Part shown: piece after piece, positions 1 to 8,511 of the stretch | Numbering within the stretch: position 1 is the stretch's first letter | Layout of the letters: each line of letters opens with the position of its first letter | NCBI RefSeq assembly: GCF_026162625.1 | Contig: NZ_JAOTBD010000003.1 | Location: 62,001-126,000 of the forward strand | Direction: 5' to 3' | DNA: 64,000 nucleotides | From: Paracoccus beibuensis | GTDB taxonomy: Bacteria > Pseudomonadota > Alphaproteobacteria > Rhodobacterales > Rhodobacteraceae | Notes under the pieces: model-generated | What the model was told of the DNA's origin: nothing | Seen by the model: the letters and a program-made list of their open reading frames with translations, nothing else | Databases searched by the model: none | Position numbers and translations under genes: made by a program

Positions 1-1690
1 GGGGAACGACCGGCACCATCCGGCCCCGGCCCGTGGACGTGTGGTAGCGGCCTTCTCCGAAAAAACGGTCGCCCTGCCGTGCCCCTGCGCGCGGCCAGAG
101 AAACGGCGTCATCGCGTCGTAGTCCCCGCGATCCATCTTCGCGCAGTCGGAGATGTCGAAGTCGCTGCCCAGCCTGCCGGCCACCCCCGAAAGCGCGGCA
201 TGTTCCGCGAAGATCTGCGCGGGGTGCGTCCAGGCGAAGGCCTGATGCCAACCCATCCGCTGCGCCACACCTGCGATGATGCGCCAGTCGTCGCGGGCCT
301 GCCCGACCGGGGCAAGCGTCGGACGCTGCCGGCTGATCCGACGTTCGGAGTTCGTGACGGTGCCGTCCTTCTCGCCCCAGCCCGTCGCGGGCAGCAGGAC
401 ATCCGCCAGTCGCGTCGTGTCGGTCTGCGCAATCATGTCCGAGACGACGACGAAGTCGCAGCCGTCCATGGCGCGGGCGACGCGGTCGGCATCGGGCATC
501 GACATGGCGGGGTTGGTGCAGATGATCCACAGTGCCTTGATGCGGCCGTCCTCGATGGCGCGGAACATGTCGACGGCCTTCAGGCCCGGCGTCCTGGGCA
601 TCCGGGGAGCATTCCAGAACTGCTGGACCGCCTGGCGGTGGTTCGGGTCGTCGATGTCCAGGTGGCAGGCCAGCATGTTGGCCAGCCCGCCAACCTCTCG
701 GCCGCCCATGGCGTTGGGCTGGCCGGTGACCGAAAACGGCCCCATGCCGGGCCGCCCGATCCGCCCGGTCGCCATGTGGCAGTTCAGGATCGCGTTGACC
801 TTGTCGGTGCCGCTGTCGGACTGGTTGATGCCTTGGGAATAGACCGTGACCACGCGGTCGCTGGCGCACCACAGGTCGATGAACTGTGCCAGGTCGTCCG
901 GCGAAAGCCCGGTCATCGCCGGATCGGTCTGCCGCGCGGCGGCCACGGTCTCGTCCAGCCCGTCGACCGGCGCGGCGCCGGTCAGGCCGCGGCGGTCCGC
1001 CTCGGCCAGCAGCAGGTTGAAGACGGCCGCATCGGCGCCGGGCGCGACCCGCAGGTGCAGGTCGGCGATATCGCAGGTGGCGGTGCGGCGCGGGTCGATC
1101 ACGATGACCTTGGTGCCCCGAACCTCTCGTGCGGCGGCAAGGCGCTGGAAGAGGACCGGGTGGCACCAGGCCAAGTTGGAGCCGACGAGGACCACGCAGT
1201 CCGCCTCCTCCAGATCCTCGTAAAGACCGGGCACCGTGTCGCTGCCGAAGGCGCGCCGGTGCCCCGCCACCGACGACGCCATGCAAAGGCGGGAGTTGGT
1301 GTCGATATTGGCGCTGCCGATGAACCCCTTCATCAGCTTGTTGGCGACGTAGTAATCCTCGGTCAGCAACTGGCCCGAGACGTAGAAGGCGACGGAATCC
1401 GGGCCGTGTCTTTCAATGGTCTCGCTGAATCGCTGCGCGACCAGGTCCAGCGCCTCGTCCCATTCCGCCTCGCGCCCGCCGATCCGGGGGGTCAGCAGGC
1501 GTCCGGTCGGGCCGACCGTTTCACCAAGCGCCATGCCCTTGACGCACAGGCGCCCGAAGTTGGCCGGGTGATCCGGGTCGCCCTTGATCGCCAGTCCGCC
1601 GTCGGGCTGGGGCGTGGCCAGCACACCGCAGCCCACGCCGCAATAGGGGCAGGTCGTCCGAACCGGGCGGGCAGGAGCGTGCATGGTCAT
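1..1690 (-). CDS. nasC: Assimilatory nitrate reductase catalytic subunit, 3' part beyond the window
   Basis: Cytoplasmic molybdopterin enzyme reducing nitrate to nitrite for nitrogen assimilation. My reverse-strand translation starts at ATG 1690 behind AAGGAA. Residues 14-21 read CPYCGVGC and Cys49 follows (RLCVKG), giving the four ligands of the N-terminal [4Fe-4S] cluster. The Mo-bisMGD fold follows, with motifs such as YVSGQLLTEDYY, GSANIDTNSRLCM, YSQGINQSDSGTDK and CTNPAMSMPDADR. Only 563 codons are visible; family members have roughly 700-900, so the C-terminus lies outside. It is the last visible gene of the nas operon, 9 bases after nasH. The symbol follows the Paracoccus denitrificans scheme; nasA and narB are names used elsewhere for this family. 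Confidence 0.93.
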   Translation of the reverse strand, partial: MTMHAPARPVRTTCPYCGVGCGVLATPQPDGGLAIKGDPDHPANFGRLCVKGMALGETVGPTGRLLTPRIGGREAEWDEALDLVAQRFSETIERHGPDSVAFYVSGQLLTEDYYVANKLMKGFIGSANIDTNSRLCMASSVAGHRRAFGSDTVPGLYEDLEEADCVVLVGSNLAWCHPVLFQRLAAAREVRGTKVIVIDPRRTATCDIADLHLRVAPGADAAVFNLLLAEADRRGLTGAAPVDGLDETVAAARQTDPAMTGLSPDDLAQFIDLWCASDRVVTVYSQGINQSDSGTDKVNAILNCHMATGRIGRPGMGPFSVTGQPNAMGGREVGGLANMLACHLDIDDPNHRQAVQQFWNAPRMPRTPGLKAVDMFRAIEDGRIKALWIICTNPAMSMPDADRVARAMDGCDFVVVSDMIAQTDTTRLADVLLPATGWGEKDGTVTNSERRISRQRPTLAPVGQARDDWRIIAGVAQRMGWHQAFAWTHPAQIFAEHAALSGVAGRLGSDFDISDCAKMDRGDYDAMTPFLWPRAGARQGDRFFGEGRYHTSTGRGRMVPVVP

Positions 1691-1699
1691 GGCCGTTCC

Positions 1700-2545
1700 T
1701 TACTCTGCCGGGACCGCCGCAGGGCGGTCGTCGGTGATCCGGTCAAGCTCGGGCGAGGTGCGGTGGTGGGTGGCATAGATCATCGCGCCCACGAAGGTCA
1801 GCCCGCCGACCAGGTTGCCGATGACGGTCGGGATCTCGTTCCAGATCATGTAGTCCATGATGGTGAAGTTGCCGCCCAGCAGCAGTCCGGCCGGGAACAG
1901 GAACATGTTCACGATGGAATGTTCGAACCCCATGTAGAAGAACACCAGGATCGGCATCCACATGGCCATGATCTTGCCCGACACGCTGGTCGACATCATC
2001 GCGGCGACGACGCCGGTGGACACCATCCAGTTGCACATGACCGCGCGCACGAACAGCGTCAGCATTCCCGCCGCACCATGCGCCGCATAGCCGATGGTGC
2101 GGCCTTCGCCGATATGGCCGATCTTTTCGCCGACCGCGTTCGGGGCCTCGGACCAGCCGAAGGTGACGATGATCGCCATGAAGACGGCCACCGTGAAGGC
2201 GCCGGCGAAGTTGCCGCAGAAGACCAGGCCCCAGTTCCTCAGCATTCCCTTGGGCGTGACGCCCCGCCGCTTGTCGATCAGCGCCAGGGGCACCAGCGTG
2301 AAGACGCCGGTCAGCAGGTCGAAGCCCAGCAGGTACAGCATGCAGAAGCCCACGGGGAACAGCAGCGCCCCGATCAGCGGGTTGCCGGTGTTGACGGTGA
2401 CGGTGACGGCGAAGGCCGCCGCCAGCGCCAGGATAGCGCCGGCCATGTAGGCGCGGATCAGCGTGTCCTTGGTCGACATGAAGACCTTGGCCTCTCCGGC
2501 GTCGATCATCTTCTTGGCGAAGTCCGATGGTGTGACGTATGACAT
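1700..2545 (-). CDS. nasH: Formate/nitrite transporter family channel (nitrite transport)
   Basis: 281-residue integral membrane protein of the FNT family (FocA/NirC). Glycine-rich helices, the segment LLGFDLLTGVFTLVPLALID and the C-terminal stretch from FEHSIVNMFLFPAG to WNEIPTVIGNLVGG are typical; the conserved channel His is the one in FEHSIVNM. Its place between the nitrite reductase and nitrate reductase genes points to nitrite, handling leakage or uptake across the inner membrane. Start ATG 2545 lies behind AGGAAGGA. In P. denitrificans the same position holds nasH. Confidence 0.92.
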   Translation of the reverse strand: MSYVTPSDFAKKMIDAGEAKVFMSTKDTLIRAYMAGAILALAAAFAVTVTVNTGNPLIGALLFPVGFCMLYLLGFDLLTGVFTLVPLALIDKRRGVTPKGMLRNWGLVFCGNFAGAFTVAVFMAIIVTFGWSEAPNAVGEKIGHIGEGRTIGYAAHGAAGMLTLFVRAVMCNWMVSTGVVAAMMSTSVSGKIMAMWMPILVFFYMGFEHSIVNMFLFPAGLLLGGNFTIMDYMIWNEIPTVIGNLVGGLTFVGAMIYATHHRTSPELDRITDDRPAAVPAE

Positions 2546-2581
2546 CGGGGTCGTCCTTCCTGCAGGGGGCCGGGGCGGCCG

Positions 2582-3046
2582 TTACCAGTTGGCGTAGGGC
2601 AGGTACTTGCCCGACATGGTGATGCGGACGCGGTCGCCCTTGGGATGCGGTTCGCGGTCCAGGTGCATCGAGAAGTCGATGGCCGACATGATGCCGTTGC
2701 CGAACTCCTCGTTGATCAGCGCCTTCGCGGTGGGGCCATAGACGCCGACGATTTCGTAGAGGCGATAGATGCAGGGGTCGGTCGGGACGGCCTGGTCCCA
2801 GACCTTCAGCGGGCTGTCGGTCAGCGGCTCGATCATGCTGTCCGGCAGGCTCAGCAGCGCAGCCAGCGCGCGCGCCTTGTCTTCGGGAAAGGCGTTCATG
2901 CCGGTTGCGGCGGAATGCAGCCAGACGGAGGACATGCCGATCGCATCGGCCAGCTGCTGCCAGCTTTGGCCTGCGCGCTTCTTGGCGCGCAGGATCATCG
3001 CGGTGGCATCGTCGCGCGTGGTTTCCTCGATGGTGATCCTGGTCAT
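2582..3046 (-). CDS. cynS: Cyanate hydratase (cyanase)
   Basis: Converts cyanate plus bicarbonate to ammonia and carbon dioxide (EC 4.2.1.104). The 154 residues match the usual cyanase length of about 156. The N-terminal part is helix-turn-helix-like. The catalytic Arg95, Glu98 (PCIYRLYE) and Ser121 (GIMSAIDF) are present, and the family ending GKYLP-YANW is seen. It starts at ATG 3046 behind GAAAGGA and lies 11 bases after nasG and 36 before nasH, all on one strand, so it is probably co-transcribed with nitrate assimilation. The P. denitrificans nas operon as I know it lacks this gene here; see findings. Confidence 0.95.
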   Translation of the reverse strand: MTRITIEETTRDDATAMILRAKKRAGQSWQQLADAIGMSSVWLHSAATGMNAFPEDKARALAALLSLPDSMIEPLTDSPLKVWDQAVPTDPCIYRLYEIVGVYGPTAKALINEEFGNGIMSAIDFSMHLDREPHPKGDRVRITMSGKYLPYANW

Positions 3047-3057
3047 GGGCGGTCCTT

Positions 3058-3393
3058 TCAGGCGGCCTGGCTGCGGGTCAGAAGGTCGGCCGTGATCAGG
3101 ACGCGGCCGTCGCTGACCCGGACGGGCCAGGTGCGGACTGTGCCCTCGTCGGCACCCTGCGCCGTGCCGGTGTTCAGATCGAACACCCAGTTGTGCAGCG
3201 GGCAGGTGACCTGGTGGCCATGCACGATCCCCTCGGACAAGGGGCCGCCCTTGTGCGGGCAGCGGTCGTCCAGCGCGAAGAGGCGGTCATCGGCGGTGCG
3301 GAAGACGGCGACGCAGCCCTCGGCGGTGCGGATCAGGCGGGCGCCCTGCCGGGGGATGTCCTCCAACGAGGCGATATCGACGAAGCGGGTCAT
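3058..3393 (-). CDS. nasG: Rieske ferredoxin subunit of assimilatory nitrite reductase (NirD-like)
   Basis: 111-residue soluble Rieske [2Fe-2S] protein. Cluster ligands are visible as CPHKGG (Cys45, His47) and CPLHNW (Cys64, His67). In Paracoccus, NasG passes electrons between the NADH-oxidising NasB and NasC so that one NADH system serves nitrate and nitrite reduction. ATG 3393 overlaps the nasB stop as ATGA, so translation is probably coupled. A longer open frame upstream (to 3468) lies inside nasB and was rejected as the start. Confidence 0.93.
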   Translation of the reverse strand: MTRFVDIASLEDIPRQGARLIRTAEGCVAVFRTADDRLFALDDRCPHKGGPLSEGIVHGHQVTCPLHNWVFDLNTGTAQGADEGTVRTWPVRVSDGRVLITADLLTRSQAA

Positions 3394-5819
3394 TCTGCGG
3401 CCTCCAGGGTCAGATCGGCAAGGGGCCCCCATTTGGGGGTTTCGGACGGGGTGGACAGGTCGGCCCAAGGGTCGCGGCGATAGACGGACTGGCTGATCTC
3501 GAACCGCTCGACCAGGGCGCGGCGGTTGTCGAGGTCATCGACGACCTGCGCCCTGATCCAGTCGAGGTCCACCTTGTTCATCCACTTCCAGATCCGGTCC
3601 AGATAGCGGGCGTGTTCCCGGTAAAGCTGGGTGACGGCCAGGATGATGGCGATGGCCTCGTCCTCGGACGGGGTCGAGGCCAGGTGCTCGGTCTCCCTGA
3701 CCTCCATCCCCGCCGCGCCGCCGATCGAGATGTTGTAGCCTGAATCGACGCAGACGACGCCGATGTCCTTGCAGGTCGCCTCCGCGCAGTTGCGCGGGCA
3801 GCCCGACACGCCCAGCTTCAGCTTGTGGGGCGTCCAGGACCCCCACATCAGCTTTTCCAGCTTGATGCCGAGGCCGGTCGAATCCTGCGTGCCGACGCGG
3901 CAGAACTCTTTCCCGACGCAGGTCTTGACGGTTCGCAGACCCTTGGAATAGGCGTGGCCCGAGACCAGCCCGGCGGCGTTCAGATCGGCCCACATGTGGG
4001 GCAGGTCCTCTTTCCGGACGCCCAGAAGGTCGATGCGCTGGCCGCCTGTCACCTTGACCATCGGCACGTCGTACTTCTCGGCCGCGTCCGCAATGGCACG
4101 CAGTTCGGCGGGCGTGGTGACGCCGCCCCACATGCGCGGGACGACCGAATAGGTGCCGTCCTTCTGGATGTTGGCGTGGTTGCGTTCGTTCACGAAGCGC
4201 GACTGGCGATCGTCGCGATAGTCCAGCGGCCATTCGGCCAGCAGGTAGAAATTCAGCGCCGGGCGGCAGGAATGGCAGCCGCCGACGGTCTTCCAGCCCA
4301 GTTCCTGCATGACGGCGGGGATCGACTTCAGCCCCATCGACTTGATCAGGCGGCGCACGTCCTCGTGGCTGTGATCGGTGCATTTGCACATGCCCGCGGG
4401 CGCGCTGACGACGGCGCCGCCAAGCGTCAGTGCCATGACCTGTTCGACCAGCCCCGTGCAGGTGCCGCAGGACCCGCTGGCCTTGGTGCAGCTGCGCACG
4501 GCGTCCAGCGTGGCCGCGCCGTTCTGCACGGCCTGGACGATGGTTCCCTTGCAGACGCCGTTGCAGCCGCAGATCTCCGCCTCAGGCGGCAAGGCTGCAA
4601 CGGCCGCCATAGGGTCCGGTGCGGCACCCCCTAGGAAGGCCGGGCCGAAGATCAGTGTGTCGCGCATGTCGGCGATGTCGGTGCCGTCCTTCATCAGGCC
4701 ATAGAACCAGTTGCCGTCACCGGTCTCGCCATACATGACCACGCCGATGATGCGGCTGTCCTGCAGGACCAGCCGCTTGTAAATGCCGCGGCCGGGATCG
4801 CGGAAGACGATATCCTCGCGGCCCTCGCCTTCGGCGAAGTCGCCCGCGCTGAAGAGGTCGCAGCCGGTGACCTTCAGCTTGGTCGCGGTCTGGACGGGGC
4901 GGAACTCGGCCGCGTGGTCCTGCAGCGTCTTTGCCAGGACCTTGGCCTGGTCATAGAGCGGCGCGACAAGACCGAACAGCTGCCCGCGATGTTCCACGCA
5001 TTCGCCAAGCGCAAAGATATGCGGGTCGCTGGTGCGCAGCGCGTCGTCCACGACGATGCCGCGCTCGACCTCCAAGTGCGCGTCGACGGCGATGCGGGTC
5101 TCGGGACGGATGCCGACGGCCATGCAGACGAGGTCGGCGGGGTAGACGGTGCCGTCCTCCAGCAGCACGGCCTCGGCCCGATCCTCGCCCAGGATCGCCT
5201 TGGTCGCGCCCTTGCAATGGACGGTGATGCCACGGCTCTCCAGGTCCTTCTGCAGCAGGTATCCCGCCGCCGGGTCCAGCTGACGTTCCATCAGGTGGCC
5301 CATCAGGTGAATGACGGTGACGCGGGCGCCCTGTGCGGCCATGCCTGCCGCAGCCTCCAGCCCCAGAAGGCCGCCGCCGATCACGACGGCATCCTTGCCG
5401 GCGGTCGCCATCATCGCCTGCGTGTCCTCCAGGTCGCGATAGGCGACGACGCCGGGCAGGTCCTTGCCGGGCACCGGGATGATGAAGGGCGCGGACCCCG
5501 TGGCGATTACCAGCGCGTCGTATGGGGCGCTGCTGTGGTTCGAATGGACCACGCGGGCGTCGCGGTCGATGTGGACGACGGGTTCGCCGAACCGGCAGTC
5601 GACGCCGTGGGCGGCGTACCAGTCCGCGTCGTGGGTCACGATCTGGTCGTAGGTCTTTTCGCCCGACAGGACCGGCGACAGCATCAGGCGGTTATAGTTC
5701 CCGCGCGGTTCGCCGTTGAACAGGGTCACGTCCCAGGCGTCGGGGGCGGCGTCGAACAGATGCTCCAGCAGGCGGCCAGAGGCCATGCCGGCGCCGATGA
5801 CGACAAGCTTCTTCTTCAT
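3390..5819 (-). CDS. nasB: NAD(P)H-dependent assimilatory nitrite reductase, large subunit
   Basis: 809-residue cytoplasmic flavo-siroheme enzyme reducing nitrite to ammonium. Residues 1-400 form the FAD/NAD(P)H half: GAGMASGR near residue 9 and GGGLLGLEAAAG near 148. A BFD-like [2Fe-2S] domain has Cys417, Cys419, Cys451 and Cys454, followed by a second BFD-like segment up to about residue 525. The C-terminal nitrite/sulfite reductase half has Cys634 and Cys640, then Cys674 and Cys678 (GCPRNC), the [4Fe-4S]/siroheme ligands. The start is ATG 5819 behind AAAGGAG; the frame stays open to 5942, but that extension lies in nasA. Confidence 0.95.
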   Translation of the reverse strand: MKKKLVVIGAGMASGRLLEHLFDAAPDAWDVTLFNGEPRGNYNRLMLSPVLSGEKTYDQIVTHDADWYAAHGVDCRFGEPVVHIDRDARVVHSNHSSAPYDALVIATGSAPFIIPVPGKDLPGVVAYRDLEDTQAMMATAGKDAVVIGGGLLGLEAAAGMAAQGARVTVIHLMGHLMERQLDPAAGYLLQKDLESRGITVHCKGATKAILGEDRAEAVLLEDGTVYPADLVCMAVGIRPETRIAVDAHLEVERGIVVDDALRTSDPHIFALGECVEHRGQLFGLVAPLYDQAKVLAKTLQDHAAEFRPVQTATKLKVTGCDLFSAGDFAEGEGREDIVFRDPGRGIYKRLVLQDSRIIGVVMYGETGDGNWFYGLMKDGTDIADMRDTLIFGPAFLGGAAPDPMAAVAALPPEAEICGCNGVCKGTIVQAVQNGAATLDAVRSCTKASGSCGTCTGLVEQVMALTLGGAVVSAPAGMCKCTDHSHEDVRRLIKSMGLKSIPAVMQELGWKTVGGCHSCRPALNFYLLAEWPLDYRDDRQSRFVNERNHANIQKDGTYSVVPRMWGGVTTPAELRAIADAAEKYDVPMVKVTGGQRIDLLGVRKEDLPHMWADLNAAGLVSGHAYSKGLRTVKTCVGKEFCRVGTQDSTGLGIKLEKLMWGSWTPHKLKLGVSGCPRNCAEATCKDIGVVCVDSGYNISIGGAAGMEVRETEHLASTPSEDEAIAIILAVTQLYREHARYLDRIWKWMNKVDLDWIRAQVVDDLDNRRALVERFEISQSVYRRDPWADLSTPSETPKWGPLADLTLEAAE

Positions 5820-5833
5820 GGCGAAAGCTCCTT

Positions 5834-7039
5834 TCAGGCGGCTTGCAGGGTGGCGGGGCGGTCCATGCGGCGGACCGAAGCGTGCATCCAGATCGCGCAG
5901 GCGGCGACCAGCACGAAGATGACGACGAAGCAGCTGGACCATTGTCCGGTCGCGTCCTTCAGCCAGCCGAAGACCAGCGGCAGGACGAAGCCGCCAAGTC
6001 CGCCGATCATGCCGACCAGCCCGCCGACCGCGCCGACGTTCTGCGGATAATAGCTGGGGATGTGCTTGTAGACGGCAGCCTTCCCGAGGCTCATCACGAA
6101 GCCCAGCACGAAGATCGCCACCAGGAAGACGGGCAGGGACACGCCGGCCGTCAGGATCGCGGTGGCCGCCAGCGATACGGCGAAGGTCGCGTACATCACC
6201 TTGCGGGCGCCGACTCGGTCCGACAGCACGCCGCCATAGGCGCGGAAGATCGACGCGGGGATGGAATAGGCAGCGCCGACCATCCCGGCGGTCTTCACGT
6301 CAAGGCCATAGGCGCCGATCAGGTAATGCGGCAGCCACAGTGCCAGCGCCACGAAGGCCCCGAAGCTGAAGAAGTAATAGGCCGAGAAGCGCCAGACCTG
6401 CAGGTTCTTCAGCGGCGCGAACTCGGCCCGCAGGCTGCGCTGGGGGGCCGCCTCGCCACGGCGGGCGGCGGTGACGGGGTCGTCCTTGGACAGCAGCCAG
6501 AAGAGGATCGCCGTGACCGCCAGCGCGACGGCCCAGATCTGCGCGGTTGCCTGCCAGCCCACCGCGACCATGACGAAGGGCGCTGCGAACTTGGTGACGG
6601 CGGCGCCGACATTGCCGACCCCGAAGATGCCAAGCGCCGTGCCCTGCTGCGCGTCCCGATAGAAGCGCGACACATAGGCGACGCCCACCGCGAAGGACCC
6701 GCCAGCCACGCCCACGCCAAGGGCGGCGACCAGCATCTGCGGGTAGGTGCTGGCCCAGCCCAGCATGAAGGTGGCCAAAGCGGCGGTCAGCATTGTCAGC
6801 GTATAGACGAGGCGCCCGCCGAGCCGGTCGGTGGCCACCCCCAGGACGATGCGGGTCAGCGACCCCGTCAGGATCGGCAGGCCGACCAGGAAACCGAACT
6901 GCGTATCGGTCAGGCCCAGTTGCTGGTCGATCTGGATGCCGATGATGGAAAAGATCGTCCAGACGGCGAAACAGACGGTGAAGGCGAAGGTCGACAGGGC
7001 AAGCGCGCGGCGCGGGGCCTGCTGCGGAAGGGTGGACAT
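5834..7039 (-). CDS. nasA: MFS nitrate transporter (NarK/NasA family)
   Basis: 401-residue inner-membrane major facilitator protein importing nitrate for assimilation. Two nitrate-signature-like glycine-rich segments are visible: GVGVAGGSFAVGVAYVSRFY with FGVGNVGAAV near residues 105-145, and GGLVGMIGGLGGFVLPLVFG near 340. GLPILTGSLTRIVLG and the adjacent DRLGG are typical of the NarK1/NasA branch. ATG 7039 has GGAG seven bases upstream; the open frame to 7075 is non-coding leader. It is the first structural gene after nasS, preceded by a 290-base leader that probably receives NasT control. Confidence 0.93.
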   Translation of the reverse strand: MSTLPQQAPRRALALSTFAFTVCFAVWTIFSIIGIQIDQQLGLTDTQFGFLVGLPILTGSLTRIVLGVATDRLGGRLVYTLTMLTAALATFMLGWASTYPQMLVAALGVGVAGGSFAVGVAYVSRFYRDAQQGTALGIFGVGNVGAAVTKFAAPFVMVAVGWQATAQIWAVALAVTAILFWLLSKDDPVTAARRGEAAPQRSLRAEFAPLKNLQVWRFSAYYFFSFGAFVALALWLPHYLIGAYGLDVKTAGMVGAAYSIPASIFRAYGGVLSDRVGARKVMYATFAVSLAATAILTAGVSLPVFLVAIFVLGFVMSLGKAAVYKHIPSYYPQNVGAVGGLVGMIGGLGGFVLPLVFGWLKDATGQWSSCFVVIFVLVAACAIWMHASVRRMDRPATLQAA

Positions 7040-7329
7040 GGAATGCTCCGATGGCTGGCGGTGATCGGACGGCACGGCTCGGGATACCCGCTGGGGCGGG
7101 CGGTTGACCGCGCAGTCAAGCTGTCATGAGGTCCGCGTCCTCGCGGAGATCGTGCCGCAGCGTTGCGAGCAGGCATCTGGCGCGCCATTGCGCCCGGCCC
7201 ATGTCGGAACATTCCCCGCCCGGGCCGCCGCATGCAAGCGCCTGTCCCCGGCAGCCACCGCCCATGGCGGCAAAAACAGAACGGCGCACATCGATTCAGC
7301 TACTGGTGCGCCGATTGCCCGATCGGTGG
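7040..7329 (-). promoter_or_regulatory. nasA leader, candidate NasT (ANTAR) target RNA
   Basis: This 290-base gap between nasS and nasA is where NasT-type regulators act on leader RNA in Paracoccus and Azotobacter. On the minus strand, 7171-7153 can form a hairpin TGC(T)CGC/GCGGCA with one bulged T and hexaloop AACGCT, having A at loop position 1 and G at 4 as in ANTAR targets. A strong stem follows (7147-7132, TCCGCG/CGCGGA, loop AGGA). A third stem (7119-7104, TTGAC/GTCAA) has loop TGCGCG, with G at position 4 but not A at 1. No clear U-run was seen, so a classical terminator half is not established. Confidence 0.45.
7233..7247 (-). promoter_or_regulatory. Candidate sigma-54 promoter for nasA
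   Basis: On the minus strand GG at 7247-7246 and TTGCA at 7237-7233 have the 12-base GG-to-GC spacing of -24/-12 promoters. The -12 half fits well; the -24 half (GGGACA) matches only the GG. Transcription would start near 7222 and include the ANTAR-like hairpin. NtrC/sigma-54 control is expected for nitrogen assimilation, but this is a weak single-site match. Confidence 0.3.
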
Positions 7330-8511
7330 TCAGTTTGTCGACGGTTCCGGGGCCGGAGGTTCGAAGACGAAGCCGTCGAAGAAGCCGTCGGCGCGCAGAA
7401 TCATCTGACCGCGTTCGGCGGGGACGACGCGGTCCTCGGCAATCGCGCCCTCGACGCGCAGCGATGCGCCGGGCAGGGCGGCCCCGGCTGGTCGAAGGTG
7501 CTGGCGATAAAGGTCGGTGCGGAACCGCGCCATGGCGTTCCGCATCGCAGGTTCCGCACCAAGGCCTTGCCGGGTCGCGATCTTGGCGGCGAAGAGGGCG
7601 GCCAGGCTTTTCCACGGAAAGCTAGCCGCGCCTGCATTGAAGGCCAGGAAGCCTGGAACGTCGCGTGTCTCGCCCCCTGGCGAGATCAGCAGCAGGCCCC
7701 TCAGGCCCCGCTCTGCCAGCTCCGACGGCAGGTCGAGGTAGTCGGGCCGCGACACGATCTCGGCCGCCGTGCCGCGACGGTCGGGTTCGTCCAGCCATCG
7801 GCCCGCGCGCCACAGGGCCCGCATCAGCGCGCCGGTCAGTTCCGGCCGCTCCTCGACAAAGTCGTGGCGCAGGACCAAGCCCTTTTCCGGGGGCGCCGAC
7901 CAGATCGCCGGGCCGGGCAGCAGCAGGGCCGCGATCCCGCGCTCCACCGCGAACGAGGCCCAAGGCTCACCCACGCAGAAGGCGTCGATCTCGTTCGCGG
8001 CAAGGGCATCGGCCATCATCGGCGGCGGGACCGTCTTGATCTGCAGGTCCGCGGGCGTGAACCCGCAGGCCGTCAACCAATGGTGGATCAGCTCGACCTG
8101 GGTCGAGAACATGAACGGCACACCCACGCGCAGCCGCCCCGCGACCGCACGCCGCAGCGCCAGCCCGGCGCGGCGGGCGTCGGCAAAGTCGAAGCCGTGA
8201 CCGTCGGTGCGCAGCTGCCGCTCGATTGCGCGGCTGACGGCGACAGCTTGGCCGCCATGCGACAGGAACATCACCAGGTCCAGCGCAGGCAGGCTTGGTC
8301 CCAGCCCCAGGGCCTGGCCGATGGGTATCGGTACAAGCATGTGCGCCGCATCGATCAGCCCCGCGCCCAGCATGTCGCGGCTTTGGGCCCAAGCCCCCAG
8401 CCGGACCAGTTCCAGCTGCAGCCCTTCCTCGGCGGCGAAGCCCAGTTCATGCGCGACGATCAGCGGCGCCGCGTCGATCAGCGGAAGGTATCCAAGCCGA
8501 AGCGGGATCAT
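7330..8511 (-). CDS. nasS: Nitrate/nitrite-sensing NrtA-like protein NasS
   Basis: 393-residue cytoplasmic relative of nitrate-binding NrtA. There is no signal peptide: it begins MIPLRLGYLPLIDAAPLIVA, entering the periplasmic-binding-protein fold directly, as expected for NasS. Characteristic features are FSTQVELIHHWLTACG and AFCVGEPWASFAVE near residues 135-190. NasS holds NasT inactive without nitrate or nitrite and releases it when the ligand binds. The ATG at 8511 overlaps the nasT stop by four bases, suggesting coupled, stoichiometric production. Confidence 0.93.
   Translation of the reverse strand: MIPLRLGYLPLIDAAPLIVAHELGFAAEEGLQLELVRLGAWAQSRDMLGAGLIDAAHMLVPIPIGQALGLGPSLPALDLVMFLSHGGQAVAVSRAIERQLRTDGHGFDFADARRAGLALRRAVAGRLRVGVPFMFSTQVELIHHWLTACGFTPADLQIKTVPPPMMADALAANEIDAFCVGEPWASFAVERGIAALLLPGPAIWSAPPEKGLVLRHDFVEERPELTGALMRALWRAGRWLDEPDRRGTAAEIVSRPDYLDLPSELAERGLRGLLLISPGGETRDVPGFLAFNAGAASFPWKSLAALFAAKIATRQGLGAEPAMRNAMARFRTDLYRQHLRPAGAALPGASLRVEGAIAEDRVVPAERGQMILRADGFFDGFVFEPPAPEPSTN

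Noticed and set aside
41..2542. 833-codon plus-strand open frame over the nas genes
   Set aside because: It lies antisense to nasC and nasH, which have clear family motifs; high GC makes long shadow frames common. Its product is Arg/His/Gly-rich without domains.
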